A stretch of DNA of 64,000 bases from Tessaracoccus antarcticus (GTDB taxonomy: Bacteria; Actinomycetota; Actinomycetes; Propionibacteriales; Propionibacteriaceae). Positions 31,006-39,007 of this stretch are shown piece by piece. The stretch covers positions 186,001 through 250,000 of the forward strand of contig NZ_REFW01000004.1 in assembly GCF_003688855.1 (NCBI RefSeq), read 5' to 3'. Both the position numbers and the translations under genes were made by a program. The notes under the pieces are model-generated. The model had not been told where the DNA came from. It did no database searches and was given only the letters and a program-made list of their open reading frames with translations. Within the stretch, counting starts at the first letter, position 1; every line of letters begins with the position of its first letter.

Positions 31006-31823
31006 GAATCCTCCAGGGTCCGTCTCGAACGGGCGAGTTGGGCGCGGGCCGCGAGGCCGTCGTCGGTGGGGTAGCCCACCTCCTCCAGCGTCAGCCCGTG
31101 GCCGGGCATCACGAGGATGTGGTGGTGGCGTTGGGGGTGGGAGGCGACGTCAGCGAGCCAGACGCGATCCCGGCGGCCGCCGCCGACGGCGATCAGAGCC
31201 CCCACCACGGAGCGGACCATGGAGCGGCAGAACGCGTCGGCCAGCAGGTGGATCTCGATGACGCCGTCGGGGCGCTGCGTGGCGGACAGCTCACTCAGTT
31301 CCCGGATGGTGGTGGCACCGTCCCGTGGCTTGCAGAAGGCGGCGAAGTCGCGCAGACCCATCAGGTCCGGGGCGGCGGCATTGAGGACGTCGACGTCCAC
31401 GGGGTGCCGCACGGCCACGACGTGGCGGCGGTGCAGCGGGTCGGGGATGTGCTGGGAGTCAATGATTCGGTAGCAGTATCGGCGCCAGATGGCGGAGAAG
31501 CGGGCGTCGAAGCCCTCGGGGGCCTCGACGACGGCGCGGACGACCACGTCCTTGGGCAGCACCCTGCCCAGCAGGCGGTGCAACTCGGCGGGGGAGGGGT
31601 TGCCGTCACCGGAAAGGAAGGGCACGTCCAGGTGGCACACCTGGCCCCGGGCGTGCACGGCGGCGTCGGTGCGGCCAGCGACAACCAGCCTGGCCGGTTG
31701 CGGTAGTCGCAGGACCCGCGTGATGTGGAACTCGAGCACCTCCTGCACCGTGCGGTGCCCGGGCTGCGTGGCCCAGCCGCGGAAGTCGGTGCCGTCGTAG
31801 GCGATGTCCAACCGCCAGCGCAT
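31002..31823 (-). CDS. truA: tRNA pseudouridine(38-40) synthase TruA
   Basis: 273 aa. Isomerises uridines 38-40 in the tRNA anticodon arm. The catalytic Asp is Asp53 in GRTDAAVHARGQ. It begins MRWRLDIAYDGTDFRGWATQ. ATG 31823 overlaps the trmB stop, and its stop overlaps the next methyltransferase gene. In most Actinobacteria truA follows rplQ directly, so here it has been relocated or separated. Confidence 0.95.
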   Translation of the reverse strand: MRWRLDIAYDGTDFRGWATQPGHRTVQEVLEFHITRVLRLPQPARLVVAGRTDAAVHARGQVCHLDVPFLSGDGNPSPAELHRLLGRVLPKDVVVRAVVEAPEGFDARFSAIWRRYCYRIIDSQHIPDPLHRRHVVAVRHPVDVDVLNAAAPDLMGLRDFAAFCKPRDGATTIRELSELSATQRPDGVIEIHLLADAFCRSMVRSVVGALIAVGGGRRDRVWLADVASHPQRHHHILVMPGHGLTLEEVGYPTDDGLAARAQLARSRRTLEDS

Positions 31824-32542
31824 CACCGAACGCGCTCGTAGGTGAGGTCGTGCGTGGCGCGCCCGGCAGTGAGGCCCCGCTGCTCGTACTTGGTGATGGG
31901 GCGCCCCTCCCAGCGCGGGGCCCAGCCGTCGTGCACGTTGACGAGGTGGCCGTGGGAGTCGAGGGCGTCCCGCTGCCAGAGTGCGTAGTCCTCCCAGTCG
32001 GTGGCCAGCCGCCACAGCCCGCCGGGCACCAACTTGGAGGCCACCACGTCGCCGAAGGCCGGGGTGACCAGCCGGCGCTTGTGGTGACGGGTCTTGTGCC
32101 ACGGGTCTGCGAAGAACGTCCAGACCTCCGCCAGGGTGGCGTCGTCGAAGAGCCGATCCAGCCCGCGGGAACCGTCCACCATGGCGATCCGAACATTGGT
32201 GATCCCTGCCCGCCCGATCCGGCCGAGCGTGGAGGCGACGGCGGGTTTGAACACCTCGAAGGCCACGAAATCGACGTCGGGCCTCGCCGCCGCCATGGGG
32301 ACGAGGGAGTCGCCCACGCCGGATCCGATCTCCACGATGCGAGGCGCCTGCCTGCCGAAAGTGGTGTCCCAGTCCACGTGTGCGCCATCGGCCACCGAGG
32401 TGGGGACGTCACCGACGGGCAGTGGTAGGACGAACGTGGAGGCGTGACGCGCCCACGCGCCCTTCTGGGAGTCGTTCATGCGCTTGCTGCGCCGCACGAA
32501 GCTGACGACGTCGCGGTGCACGCGCTCTTCTGTCTGATCCAC
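31823..32542 (-). CDS. trmB: tRNA (guanine-N7-)-methyltransferase
   Basis: 239 aa from GTG 32542 (MDQTEERVHRDVVSFVRR). Methylates G46 of tRNA. SAM motif VEIGSGVGDSL and the TrmB signature FFADPWHKTRHHKRRLV are clear. I chose GTG 32542 over the ATG at 32599 because a TACTCT box lies exactly 6 bases upstream, the leaderless arrangement, and conservation begins there. First gene of a three-gene RNA-modification operon. Confidence 0.93.
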   Translation of the reverse strand: MDQTEERVHRDVVSFVRRSKRMNDSQKGAWARHASTFVLPLPVGDVPTSVADGAHVDWDTTFGRQAPRIVEIGSGVGDSLVPMAAARPDVDFVAFEVFKPAVASTLGRIGRAGITNVRIAMVDGSRGLDRLFDDATLAEVWTFFADPWHKTRHHKRRLVTPAFGDVVASKLVPGGLWRLATDWEDYALWQRDALDSHGHLVNVHDGWAPRWEGRPITKYEQRGLTAGRATHDLTYERVR

Positions 32543-32548
32543 CGAGCC

Positions 32549-32554
32549 AGAGTA
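32549..32554 (-). promoter_or_regulatory. Leaderless-type -10 box of trmB
   Basis: TACTCT on the minus strand, 6 bases before the GTG at 32542. It is divergent from the yccF promoter at 32561-32588. Confidence 0.5.
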
Positions 32555-32560
32555 TCGAGC

Positions 32561-32588
32561 GTGACGGCAATCACCCTCCTCGTAGACT
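32561..32588 (+). promoter_or_regulatory. yccF promoter
   Basis: GTGACG (32561-32566), 16 bases, TAGACT (32583-32588). The leader is about 30 bases and includes GGGAGG before ATG 32623. Confidence 0.45.
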
Positions 32589-32622
32589 GGTGAGGTCATC
32601 CGATCAGCCCTGGGAGGCCACC

Positions 32623-33033
32623 ATGCGCACCATCCTCAACATCATCTGGCTCGTCTTCGGCGGGATCTGGCTGGCGGCGCTGTACTTCCTGGCAGGCATC
32701 CTGGCCTGCATCTTCATCATCACCATCCCCTTCGGCATCGCATCGTTCCGGATGGCCCGCTACGTGTTCTGGCCCTACGGCAAGGCCGTCGTGGCGAAGC
32801 CGGGGGCGGGCGTGGCCAGCGGCCTGGCCAATGTCGTGTGGTTCGTCCTGTGTGGATGGTGGCTCGCCATCGGGCACGTGCTCACCGCCATAGCCCAGTC
32901 CCTGACGATCATCGGCATCCTGGACGCCATCGTGAACCTCAAGATGATCCCGGTCACGTGCTTCCCGTTCGGGAAGCGCATCGTCGACCGCTCCTCGTTG
33001 CGCCCCGACCAGAGGCCCCTGCACTCGCTCTGA
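32623..33033 (+). CDS. yccF: YccF family membrane protein
   Basis: 136 aa with four hydrophobic stretches in two similar halves. Each half contains the motif seen in IPFGIASFRMARYVFWPYG and CFPFGKRIV. YccF proteins are small inner-membrane proteins of unknown function. ATG 32623 is preceded by GGGAGG. It stands alone between divergent trmB and the rplM promoter. Confidence 0.9.
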   Translation: MRTILNIIWLVFGGIWLAALYFLAGILACIFIITIPFGIASFRMARYVFWPYGKAVVAKPGAGVASGLANVVWFVLCGWWLAIGHVLTAIAQSLTIIGILDAIVNLKMIPVTCFPFGKRIVDRSSLRPDQRPLHSL

Positions 33034-33415
33034 ATCCCGGGGACGAGGCGCCGTCACCATCGCACGCCATGCGGAGGAGGTGGGCTCTCCAGCCCCCAGG
33101 CACCCCCGGCACCCCGACGTCTGGCCGAGGCGTCCCGGCCGGAGCCTGCCCTGCGGGGAATCGCGGCTCCGGTGAGCGTGTCGGGTGATGTCCTCGGCGG
33201 TCTGTTTTCGGGCCACCGGGAGCCGACTCGCGGGCGCGCCGCAATGCGGGTAACGTTGCTCAGGTCCACACGTCCTCCCTTGCGGGGGCTTGGGGGGCGG
33301 TGTCGTTTTGACCGGCACGCCCTTGGGACATAAGCTATGTAGCTGTTGCGCGCCGACTTGCCGTGCCAAGCACGAGTCGAGGATTCGAGCGCAGCCTTCA
33401 TGAGAGTTTTAACGA
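33034..33415 (+). promoter_or_regulatory. Intergenic region with rplM-rpsI promoter
   Basis: A 382-base gap without a credible ORF. TTGACC (33308-33313), 17 bases, TAAGCT (33331-33336) is the best consensus promoter in the window and drives rplM-rpsI after a leader of about 75 bases. The first 270 bases hold nothing I can name. Confidence 0.6.
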
Positions 33416-33880
33416 ATGGGAAGTTGGTCTGCGTCCGTGTCCACGTACACCCCAAAGCCCGGCGACAACGCCAGGAACTGGCTTGTGATTGATGCTGAAG
33501 ACATCATCCTTGGTCGCCTCGCCAGCCAGGTTGCCACGCTTCTGCGCGGCAAGCACAAGCCCACGTTCGCGCCGCACGTGGATGGCGGAGACTTTGTCAT
33601 CGTCGTCAATGCAGCCAAGATTGCCCTCAGTGGCAACAAGCGAACCGACTCGATGCGCTACTCGCATTCCGGCAGCCCGGGCGGCCTGAAGCAGATCGCC
33701 ATCGGTGACCTGCTCAACAAGGATCCCCGCAAGGCCGTCGAGCGCGCTGTGTGGGGCATGTTGCCCAAGAACAAGCTCAGCCGCCAGCTGATCAGCAAGC
33801 TCAAGGTCTACGGTGGCCCCGAGCACCCGCACGTCGCGCAGAAGCCGCAGGCGTTCGAGATCACCCAGATCGCACAGTGA
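33416..33880 (+). CDS. rplM: 50S ribosomal protein L13
   Basis: 154 aa from ATG 33416; homology ([21 protein letters not shown]) would also allow GTG 33437, giving 147 aa, the mycobacterial length. Early assembly 23S rRNA binder. [22 protein letters not shown] and [20 protein letters not shown] are conserved. Forms a two-gene operon with rpsI. Confidence 0.97.
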   Translation: MGSWSASVSTYTPKPGDNARNWLVIDAEDIILGRLASQVATLLRGKHKPTFAPHVDGGDFVIVVNAAKIALSGNKRTDSMRYSHSGSPGGLKQIAIGDLLNKDPRKAVERAVWGMLPKNKLSRQLISKLKVYGGPEHPHVAQKPQAFEITQIAQ

Positions 33881-33897
33881 GTCGAGAGAGCCAACAG

Positions 33898-34431
33898 ATG
33901 ACTGAGACCCCAACCGAAGAGACGGTCGAAGAGACCACCTCCGAGATCAAGCCCTTCACCGACGAGCAGGATCGCGAGATCGCCTACCGCTCCGACGCCA
34001 ACCCGGCTGCCGCTGCTGGCAGCCAGGTGCGTCCCGCGGTGGTTGCACCCTCCGCCGCCACCGGCCGTCGCAAGGAAGCAATCGCCCGCGTCCGCATCTT
34101 CCCGGGCACCGGCAAGTGGCTCATCAATGGCCGCACCCTTGAGGACTACTTCCCCAACAAGGTGCACCAGCAGCACGTGTCGGACCCGTTCGTCACCGCC
34201 GGTGTCACCGACTCCTACGACGTCATCTGCCGCATCCATGGCGGCGGCATCACGGGACAGGCCGGCGCCCTTCGCCTCGGCATTGCCCGTTCGCTGAATG
34301 CTGTGGATGAAGAGGCCAGCCGCCCCGCCCTGAAGAAGGCAGGCATGCTGACCCGCGATGCCCGCATCAAGGAGCGCAAGAAGGCCGGTCTCAAGAAGGC
34401 CCGCAAGGCCCCGCAGTACAGCAAGCGCTGA
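33898..34431 (+). CDS. rpsI: 30S ribosomal protein S9 with N-terminal extension
   Basis: 177 aa. The S9 core starts at about residue 50 ([19 protein letters not shown]) and ends with the invariant C-terminal QYSKR, which reaches the P-site tRNA. The first 45 residues are acidic and low-complexity, as in many Actinobacteria. GAGAGAG lies upstream of ATG 33898. Followed by a perfect terminator. Confidence 0.97.
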   Translation: MTETPTEETVEETTSEIKPFTDEQDREIAYRSDANPAAAAGSQVRPAVVAPSAATGRRKEAIARVRIFPGTGKWLINGRTLEDYFPNKVHQQHVSDPFVTAGVTDSYDVICRIHGGGITGQAGALRLGIARSLNAVDEEASRPALKKAGMLTRDARIKERKKAGLKKARKAPQYSKR

Positions 34432-34450
34432 TCTGGCCCAGGCCAACAGC

Positions 34451-34480
34451 ACAACCCCCCACGCATGCGTGGGGGGTTGT
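34451..34480 (+). terminator. Terminator of rplM-rpsI
   Basis: A perfect 30-base palindrome, ACAACCCCCCACGC to GCGTGGGGGGTTGT, followed by TTGCTTCTCT. Operon A converges on it from the right, but that side lacks a U-tract. Confidence 0.92.
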
Positions 34481-34609
34481 TTGCTTCTCTGCGCCGTTGC
34501 CCTCGAGTGGCGTGTGCAGGAGACGGTCAGTGGATACACCACTGCTCGTGCCTCGCGGCGGGCACGCCGGAAGCGGTTCGGTGCTGCCCTGCCGGTGCTT
34601 CGCGGCGGG

Positions 34610-35386
34610 TCAGGCGACGAAGTGGGCGCGGCGGGCGGCGCGCCTCAGGATCCGCAGCATGGCGGGACCCAACAAGGCGATGGCGGCCACGTTGACGACG
34701 GCGCGCATCAGATTCCAGCCCATGGACGTGGCCACGTTGTAGACCACGAATCGGCGCAGGTTCTCCAGCACGGGCGCTCCTGCGAGGAAGCTGGCGTCGG
34801 TGCCGGTCCCCAGAGCGAACGGCCAGAACGCGAGGTCCATGAGCCAGCCGTAGGTGAACGCGCTCACGCAGCACCAGAGGCTCAGCAGCACGATCTCCAG
34901 CCATCCACCCACCCGCGGCAGGAGGGCCGCGCCCAGCCCCACGAAGCCGGCTGCGAGCATCTGGTACGGCAACCACGGCCCCACCCCGCCGGTGACGAGG
35001 GCGGAGACCAGGAGCGTTGTGTTGCCGAGCAGGAACCCGAAACCGGGCCCGAACACCCTGCCACCCACGATGAGGAGGAAGAAGATCAGTTCAATGCCGG
35101 CCGTGCCGGCACCGAGGGGTCGGGTGAGGGTGCCGAGCGCCGCCACCACACCCAGCATGGCCAACGCCTTCGGGGAAATGTTGCCCGAGGTCAGCTCCGT
35201 CAGCACGATGACGATGACCACCGGCAGCAGCAGGGCGAACACCAGCGGACCCTGCGACGAGTTGTCGAGCGCAGCGCCGGGCGCCACGAACAGCGGCCAC
35301 ACGAACGCCACCAGCCCTATGAGGGCGGCGACAGCCAGCACCACCGTGGAACGCGCCCGGACGGGGACGGCCGAGGCCGTTCTCAC
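34610..35386 (-). CDS. ECF transporter S component, operon A
   Basis: 258 aa integral membrane protein with about six hydrophobic segments and a basic C-terminus. The segments GTLTRPLGAGTAGIELIFFL and RFVVYNVATSMGWNLMRAVV resemble substrate-capture (S) subunits of energy-coupling factor transporters. It is homologous over its length to the operon B gene at 48178-49062 (shared ATS-x(3)-DL/NL-x-RA-x-VN). The GTG start overlaps the ATPase stop. Cobalamin or a corrinoid is proposed as substrate only because of the riboswitch and the DUF4430-like partners. Confidence 0.75.
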   Translation of the reverse strand: MRTASAVPVRARSTVVLAVAALIGLVAFVWPLFVAPGAALDNSSQGPLVFALLLPVVIVIVLTELTSGNISPKALAMLGVVAALGTLTRPLGAGTAGIELIFFLLIVGGRVFGPGFGFLLGNTTLLVSALVTGGVGPWLPYQMLAAGFVGLGAALLPRVGGWLEIVLLSLWCCVSAFTYGWLMDLAFWPFALGTGTDASFLAGAPVLENLRRFVVYNVATSMGWNLMRAVVNVAAIALLGPAMLRILRRAARRAHFVA

Positions 35387-37002
35387 GACGTCACCCTCGC
35401 AGCAGAGATCTCTGCGACCGTCATGACGTCGGCCGGGTGGAACACCTTCGTCACCTGAGGGGCGAAGCTGGGGGAGGAACTGCAGACCTGCCTGGTGGTG
35501 CCATCTGCCACCACCTCACCCTCGGCCAGCACGATGGTGCGCTCCGCGGTCTGGGCGGCGAACTCCACGTCGTGCGTCGACACGACGACGCACGTCCCCT
35601 GGGCTGCCAGCGCGGCGATGATGCGGGTGAGTTCGCGTTTCATGGCGTAGTCGAGGCCCCGTGTGGGTTCGTCGAGGCACACCACGCGCGGGCTGGCTGC
35701 CAGCTGGATGGCCAACACCAAGGCGAGCCGTTGACCCTCCGAGAGGTCGCGGGGGTTCCGTTCCCCCGGCAGGTCCGCGCTGAGCCGCAGCAGCAGGGAT
35801 CGGGCGGTGCCCTCGGCGACGCCGGACTCCCGGTCGGCCTGCGCGCACTCCGCGTCGACGTCGGCCAGGTACAACAGGTCGGCGGGACTCTGGGGCACCA
35901 GGCTCACGAGCCGGCGCGCCTCGTCGTCGCCCACCCGCCGCGGGTCGCGGCCGTCGACACTCACCTGCCCGGAGCTGGGGACGGCGCCCTGCAGCGCCCA
36001 CAGCAGCGATGATTTGCCGGAACCGTTGCGCCCCATGAGCGCGACGGTGGTGCCGGCGTGCAGGTCCAGGTCCACGCCCGCCACCGCGGTGATGTCGCCG
36101 TACGTCACGCGCAGGTCGCGCAGCTGCGCCACGGGTGGGTGCCCGTCCCCGCGCCAGGACATGGCCTCCCGGAGCTCGGGGGCAGCCTTCAGATCCAGAT
36201 GGGGGCCATGGTCGCGGATGCGGCGCCGGGCGGCGCGGACGCTGAGCGGTACCTCAGGCCACCCCATGGCTGTGGCGAGTTCCACGAGAGGGGGTGTGGT
36301 GTCGGCCATGGAGAGGATGTCGGAGGCTGTGCCGGAGACCACTCGGCCGTCGCCGGGCAGCCAGAGGGCGGTGTCGGCCTCGTGCATCACGCGTTCCAGC
36401 CGGTGCTCCGCCAGGACGACGGTGAGGCCCACGTCGTGGACGAGTGTGGCGATGGCGGCCAGGACATCCTGGGCGGCAGTGGGGTCCAGGGCGGAGGTGG
36501 GTTCGTCCAGCACGAGGACGCGGGGCTGGGCCGCCAGGACGGCGGCGATGGCGACCCGCTGCTGCTGGCCTCCCGAGAGTTCCATGAGGGAGCGTCGACG
36601 AAGGTCCGCGATCCCCATGAGGTCCAGGGTCTCCTCCACACGCTTTCGCATCACTGATGGCGACAGACCCAGCTGCTCCATGCCGTAGGCTACTTCGTCC
36701 TCCACCACGTCGGTGACGAAGCCGGCCAGCGGGTTCTGTCCCACCCAGCCGACGACGTCGGCGAGGTCGCGGGGCCTGTGGGTGCGGGTGGAGCGGCCCG
36801 CCACGGTGACGTCCCCGGACAGCGTGGCGCCGCTGCTGTGCGGCACCAGTCCGTTGATGGCGCCCAACAGAGTGGACTTGCCCGTTCCTGTGCGACCCAT
36901 CACCAGACACAGGTCACCGTCGCGGATGGAAAAGGTGGCGTCCGCGATCACGGGGGTGGTGGCGTCGGGTTGCGTGATGGACACGTGCTCGAAGTGGATC
37001 AT
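35383..37002 (-). CDS. ECF transporter double ATPase (fused A-A'), operon A
   Basis: 539 aa with two complete ABC domains. Domain 1: Walker A GRTGTGKST (36-44), LSGGQ (142-146), Walker B VLVLDEP (162-168). Domain 2: GRNGSGKSS (324-332), LSEGQ (420-424), VCLDEP (441-446), switch STHD. All catalytic residues are present, so it should drive transport. ATG 37002 overlaps the ecfT stop; an upstream frame extension to 37194 is non-coding by comparison. The operon B counterpart (49059-50504) is degenerate at these same motifs. Confidence 0.93.
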   Translation of the reverse strand: MIHFEHVSITQPDATTPVIADATFSIRDGDLCLVMGRTGTGKSTLLGAINGLVPHSSGATLSGDVTVAGRSTRTHRPRDLADVVGWVGQNPLAGFVTDVVEDEVAYGMEQLGLSPSVMRKRVEETLDLMGIADLRRRSLMELSGGQQQRVAIAAVLAAQPRVLVLDEPTSALDPTAAQDVLAAIATLVHDVGLTVVLAEHRLERVMHEADTALWLPGDGRVVSGTASDILSMADTTPPLVELATAMGWPEVPLSVRAARRRIRDHGPHLDLKAAPELREAMSWRGDGHPPVAQLRDLRVTYGDITAVAGVDLDLHAGTTVALMGRNGSGKSSLLWALQGAVPSSGQVSVDGRDPRRVGDDEARRLVSLVPQSPADLLYLADVDAECAQADRESGVAEGTARSLLLRLSADLPGERNPRDLSEGQRLALVLAIQLAASPRVVCLDEPTRGLDYAMKRELTRIIAALAAQGTCVVVSTHDVEFAAQTAERTIVLAEGEVVADGTTRQVCSSSPSFAPQVTKVFHPADVMTVAEISAARVTS

Positions 37003-38171
37003 CAGCGGCCTCCGGCTCTCTGGGGTCGGGGGGTGAGCACCGCCGGCAGGGCCAGCAGCAGGGGCAGCAGGATCGCCGGCAGCGGCAACGCCGGCCAGGT
37101 GAGTGTCAGCGGTGGGGGATTGAGCTGGTCGGGATACCCCAGTGGGCTGGTCAGCCACAGGCCGACGGCGACGGCGAGAGCGCCGCATGTGCACACCAGG
37201 TTTTCAGGGGCACCCCAGGGGGCCGGCCGGTACCGCGTGACGGACAGGCGTCGGCCGGCGCTGCGAAGGCCCGTCGCGCCGAGTCCGACGCCCACGGCCA
37301 GCAGGAAGAGGGCCAGCCAGCGCTCGGGTGCGAGTCCGAGCACGGTCACGGGCGAGGCGGGAACGCCGAGCACGACGAACGCTCCCAGCAGGAGGGACAC
37401 CAGCGCCGCCAAGAGGGCGACGGTGGTGTGCCCCGGGACCTTCTGCTGGCCGCGGGTGCGGCCGTACCCGCGGGCCTCCATGGAGGAGGCCAACGTCATG
37501 GAGCCCTCCACGGCGTCCTCGACGACGGGGACCAGGGTCGCGGCCAGCCCGCGAAGTCCGCGCACGGCGTTACCGCGGAGACGCCGCCCCCGACGGACCC
37601 GATGGGTGGAGGCGATCAACTGCGGCAACACGGTGAGCGTAATGACGACGGCCACGGAGATGTCGTGCAGGGCGGCGGGCACGGATTTCAGGGCGGTGCG
37701 CGGGTTGGCCAGCGAGTTCGCGGCGCCCACGCAGAGCAGGATGGTGGCGAGGCGGGTGGCGTCCGTGGCAGCCCACACCAGTTCCTCGGCCGTCACGGGG
37801 CCGCCCAGCCGGATGCCCGCTGCCCACGCCGGCAGGTGTATCTCGGGGAGCCGGAACACGACGGTCCCGGTGGTGCTGCCCCCGATGAAGAGCCGCACCA
37901 TGACCCGGCCCACGATGATGAAGGCGCCAAGCAGCAGGTAGAACTTCAGGGACCGCGCCCACAGGCCGTCGTCCCGACGGGCCAGCACCACGGTGACGAG
38001 TGCCACAGCGACGAGCGCCAGAACCAGCGGGTTCAGGGTGAGGCTGGCCGTGACACCCGCGCAGAGTGCCCACGCCCACCATGCCCACGGATGGGTGGTG
38101 CGCAGCACCGGGGCGGAGCGGGTGACTGCGTCCGGGGGAAGCGGCGCGACGCGGGTGATCAGCCGGGGCAT
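37002..38171 (-). CDS. ECF transporter T component, operon A
   Basis: 389 aa CbiQ/EcfT-like transmembrane coupling protein. The coupling-helix motif EARGYG (232-237, in SSMEARGYGRTRG) that contacts the ATPases is intact. It has about eight hydrophobic segments, more than the minimal five, with a C-terminal extension. ATG 38171 follows the previous stop within two bases (TAACATG). It is flanked by the anchored DUF4430-like gene upstream and the ATPase gene downstream. Confidence 0.85.
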   Translation of the reverse strand: MPRLITRVAPLPPDAVTRSAPVLRTTHPWAWWAWALCAGVTASLTLNPLVLALVAVALVTVVLARRDDGLWARSLKFYLLLGAFIIVGRVMVRLFIGGSTTGTVVFRLPEIHLPAWAAGIRLGGPVTAEELVWAATDATRLATILLCVGAANSLANPRTALKSVPAALHDISVAVVITLTVLPQLIASTHRVRRGRRLRGNAVRGLRGLAATLVPVVEDAVEGSMTLASSMEARGYGRTRGQQKVPGHTTVALLAALVSLLLGAFVVLGVPASPVTVLGLAPERWLALFLLAVGVGLGATGLRSAGRRLSVTRYRPAPWGAPENLVCTCGALAVAVGLWLTSPLGYPDQLNPPPLTLTWPALPLPAILLPLLLALPAVLTPRPQRAGGR

Positions 38172-38172
38172 G

Positions 38173-38913
38173 TTATCGCCCGCCCACCTGGCCAGTGCTG
38201 GGGCCACTTCGGCGGCGCCACCACAGCAGCACCAGAACGGCCACCACGATGACGGCGCCGGTGCCGATGAGGGCCCAGGGTGTGGTGGCGGGCACGGCCA
38301 CGGGCTCGTTGGCCGTGACGGGAGGATCGATGTAGTCGGACGCGTCGGCCCCCGGGACCATGATCTGCTGGCCCTTGGACAGGATTCTCAACAGGGGCGG
38401 GGTGCAGGTCTTCTCCTCAGGGGCGTTGTAGCACCACGCCTCGATGCCACCCGGGACGGGACGGCGGCTGGAGGCACCCTCCTGTGAGAACGCATAGGAG
38501 GTGCCGGCGGCGCCGAAGTTGTAGTTCCAGTAGGAGCCCGTGAACGTGGCGGGGCACTGCTCGGGGTGCCCGGACATCGAACAGATGAGGCGGCCACCGG
38601 AGAAACGGATCTGTATGCCGCCGCGCGCCAGCGCCTCCTCGCCGGAGGCGGGAGTCCCCACACACTGGTTGGCCAGGATCTCGTCATCGACGTCGACGAC
38701 GAGGAGCCAGACCTGGTTGGCGAGCAGGCACGACCCCACGGCGTTGGCGCCGGGGGATGAAGGTGGGGGTTCGGCCAGGTCATCGGCGTGGGCCACCGCC
38801 GGGACCAGCATCAGGGCAAGGAGGATGGCGAGGCCCATCCTGGCGAGCAGGGCGGACCAGGCTCCGGAGCGGGATGCGGGGTGCATGTCAGCTCCCAGCG
38901 TACTTGTAGACAT
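38173..38913 (-). CDS. Surface-anchored DUF4430-like protein, operon A
   Basis: 246 aa. Signal peptide to about residue 47 (VAHA before DD), extracellular module (about 55-165), Pro-rich stalk, transmembrane helix (about 210-232) and a basic tail. The module pattern is Cys, then TPASGEEALARGG, then LICSMSGHPEQC, then a YWNYNF aromatic strand and GIEAWCYN. It matches the N-terminal module of the protein at 39008-41215 and resembles the transcobalamin C-terminal-like (DUF4430) domain. ATG 38913 is chosen for AGGAGG 8 bases upstream; the frame to 38967 lacks support. It is a candidate ligand-delivery protein at the ECF transporter. Confidence 0.75.
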   Translation of the reverse strand: MSTSTLGADMHPASRSGAWSALLARMGLAILLALMLVPAVAHADDLAEPPPSSPGANAVGSCLLANQVWLLVVDVDDEILANQCVGTPASGEEALARGGIQIRFSGGRLICSMSGHPEQCPATFTGSYWNYNFGAAGTSYAFSQEGASSRRPVPGGIEAWCYNAPEEKTCTPPLLRILSKGQQIMVPGADASDYIDPPVTANEPVAVPATTPWALIGTGAVIVVAVLVLLWWRRRSGPSTGQVGGR

Positions 38914-38942
38914 GTGGATGCCTCCTCCTGCCCGGAAAGGAC

Positions 38943-38986
38943 GCCGTGCCGGGGACCGGGAAGTCAATCCCGGTCCCCGGCACGGC
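38943..38986 (-). terminator. Long perfect hairpin between secreted-protein and transporter genes of operon A
   Basis: A 19-bp perfect stem (38943-38961 with 38968-38986) and loop AGTCAA lie between the gene ending at 39008 and the anchored-protein gene. There is no U-tract on the minus strand, so it is more likely a partial attenuator or a 3'-end protector. It would allow more secreted protein than transporter to be made. Confidence 0.6.
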
Positions 38987-39007
38987 CGTCGGTGAACTTG
39001 TCACGTG

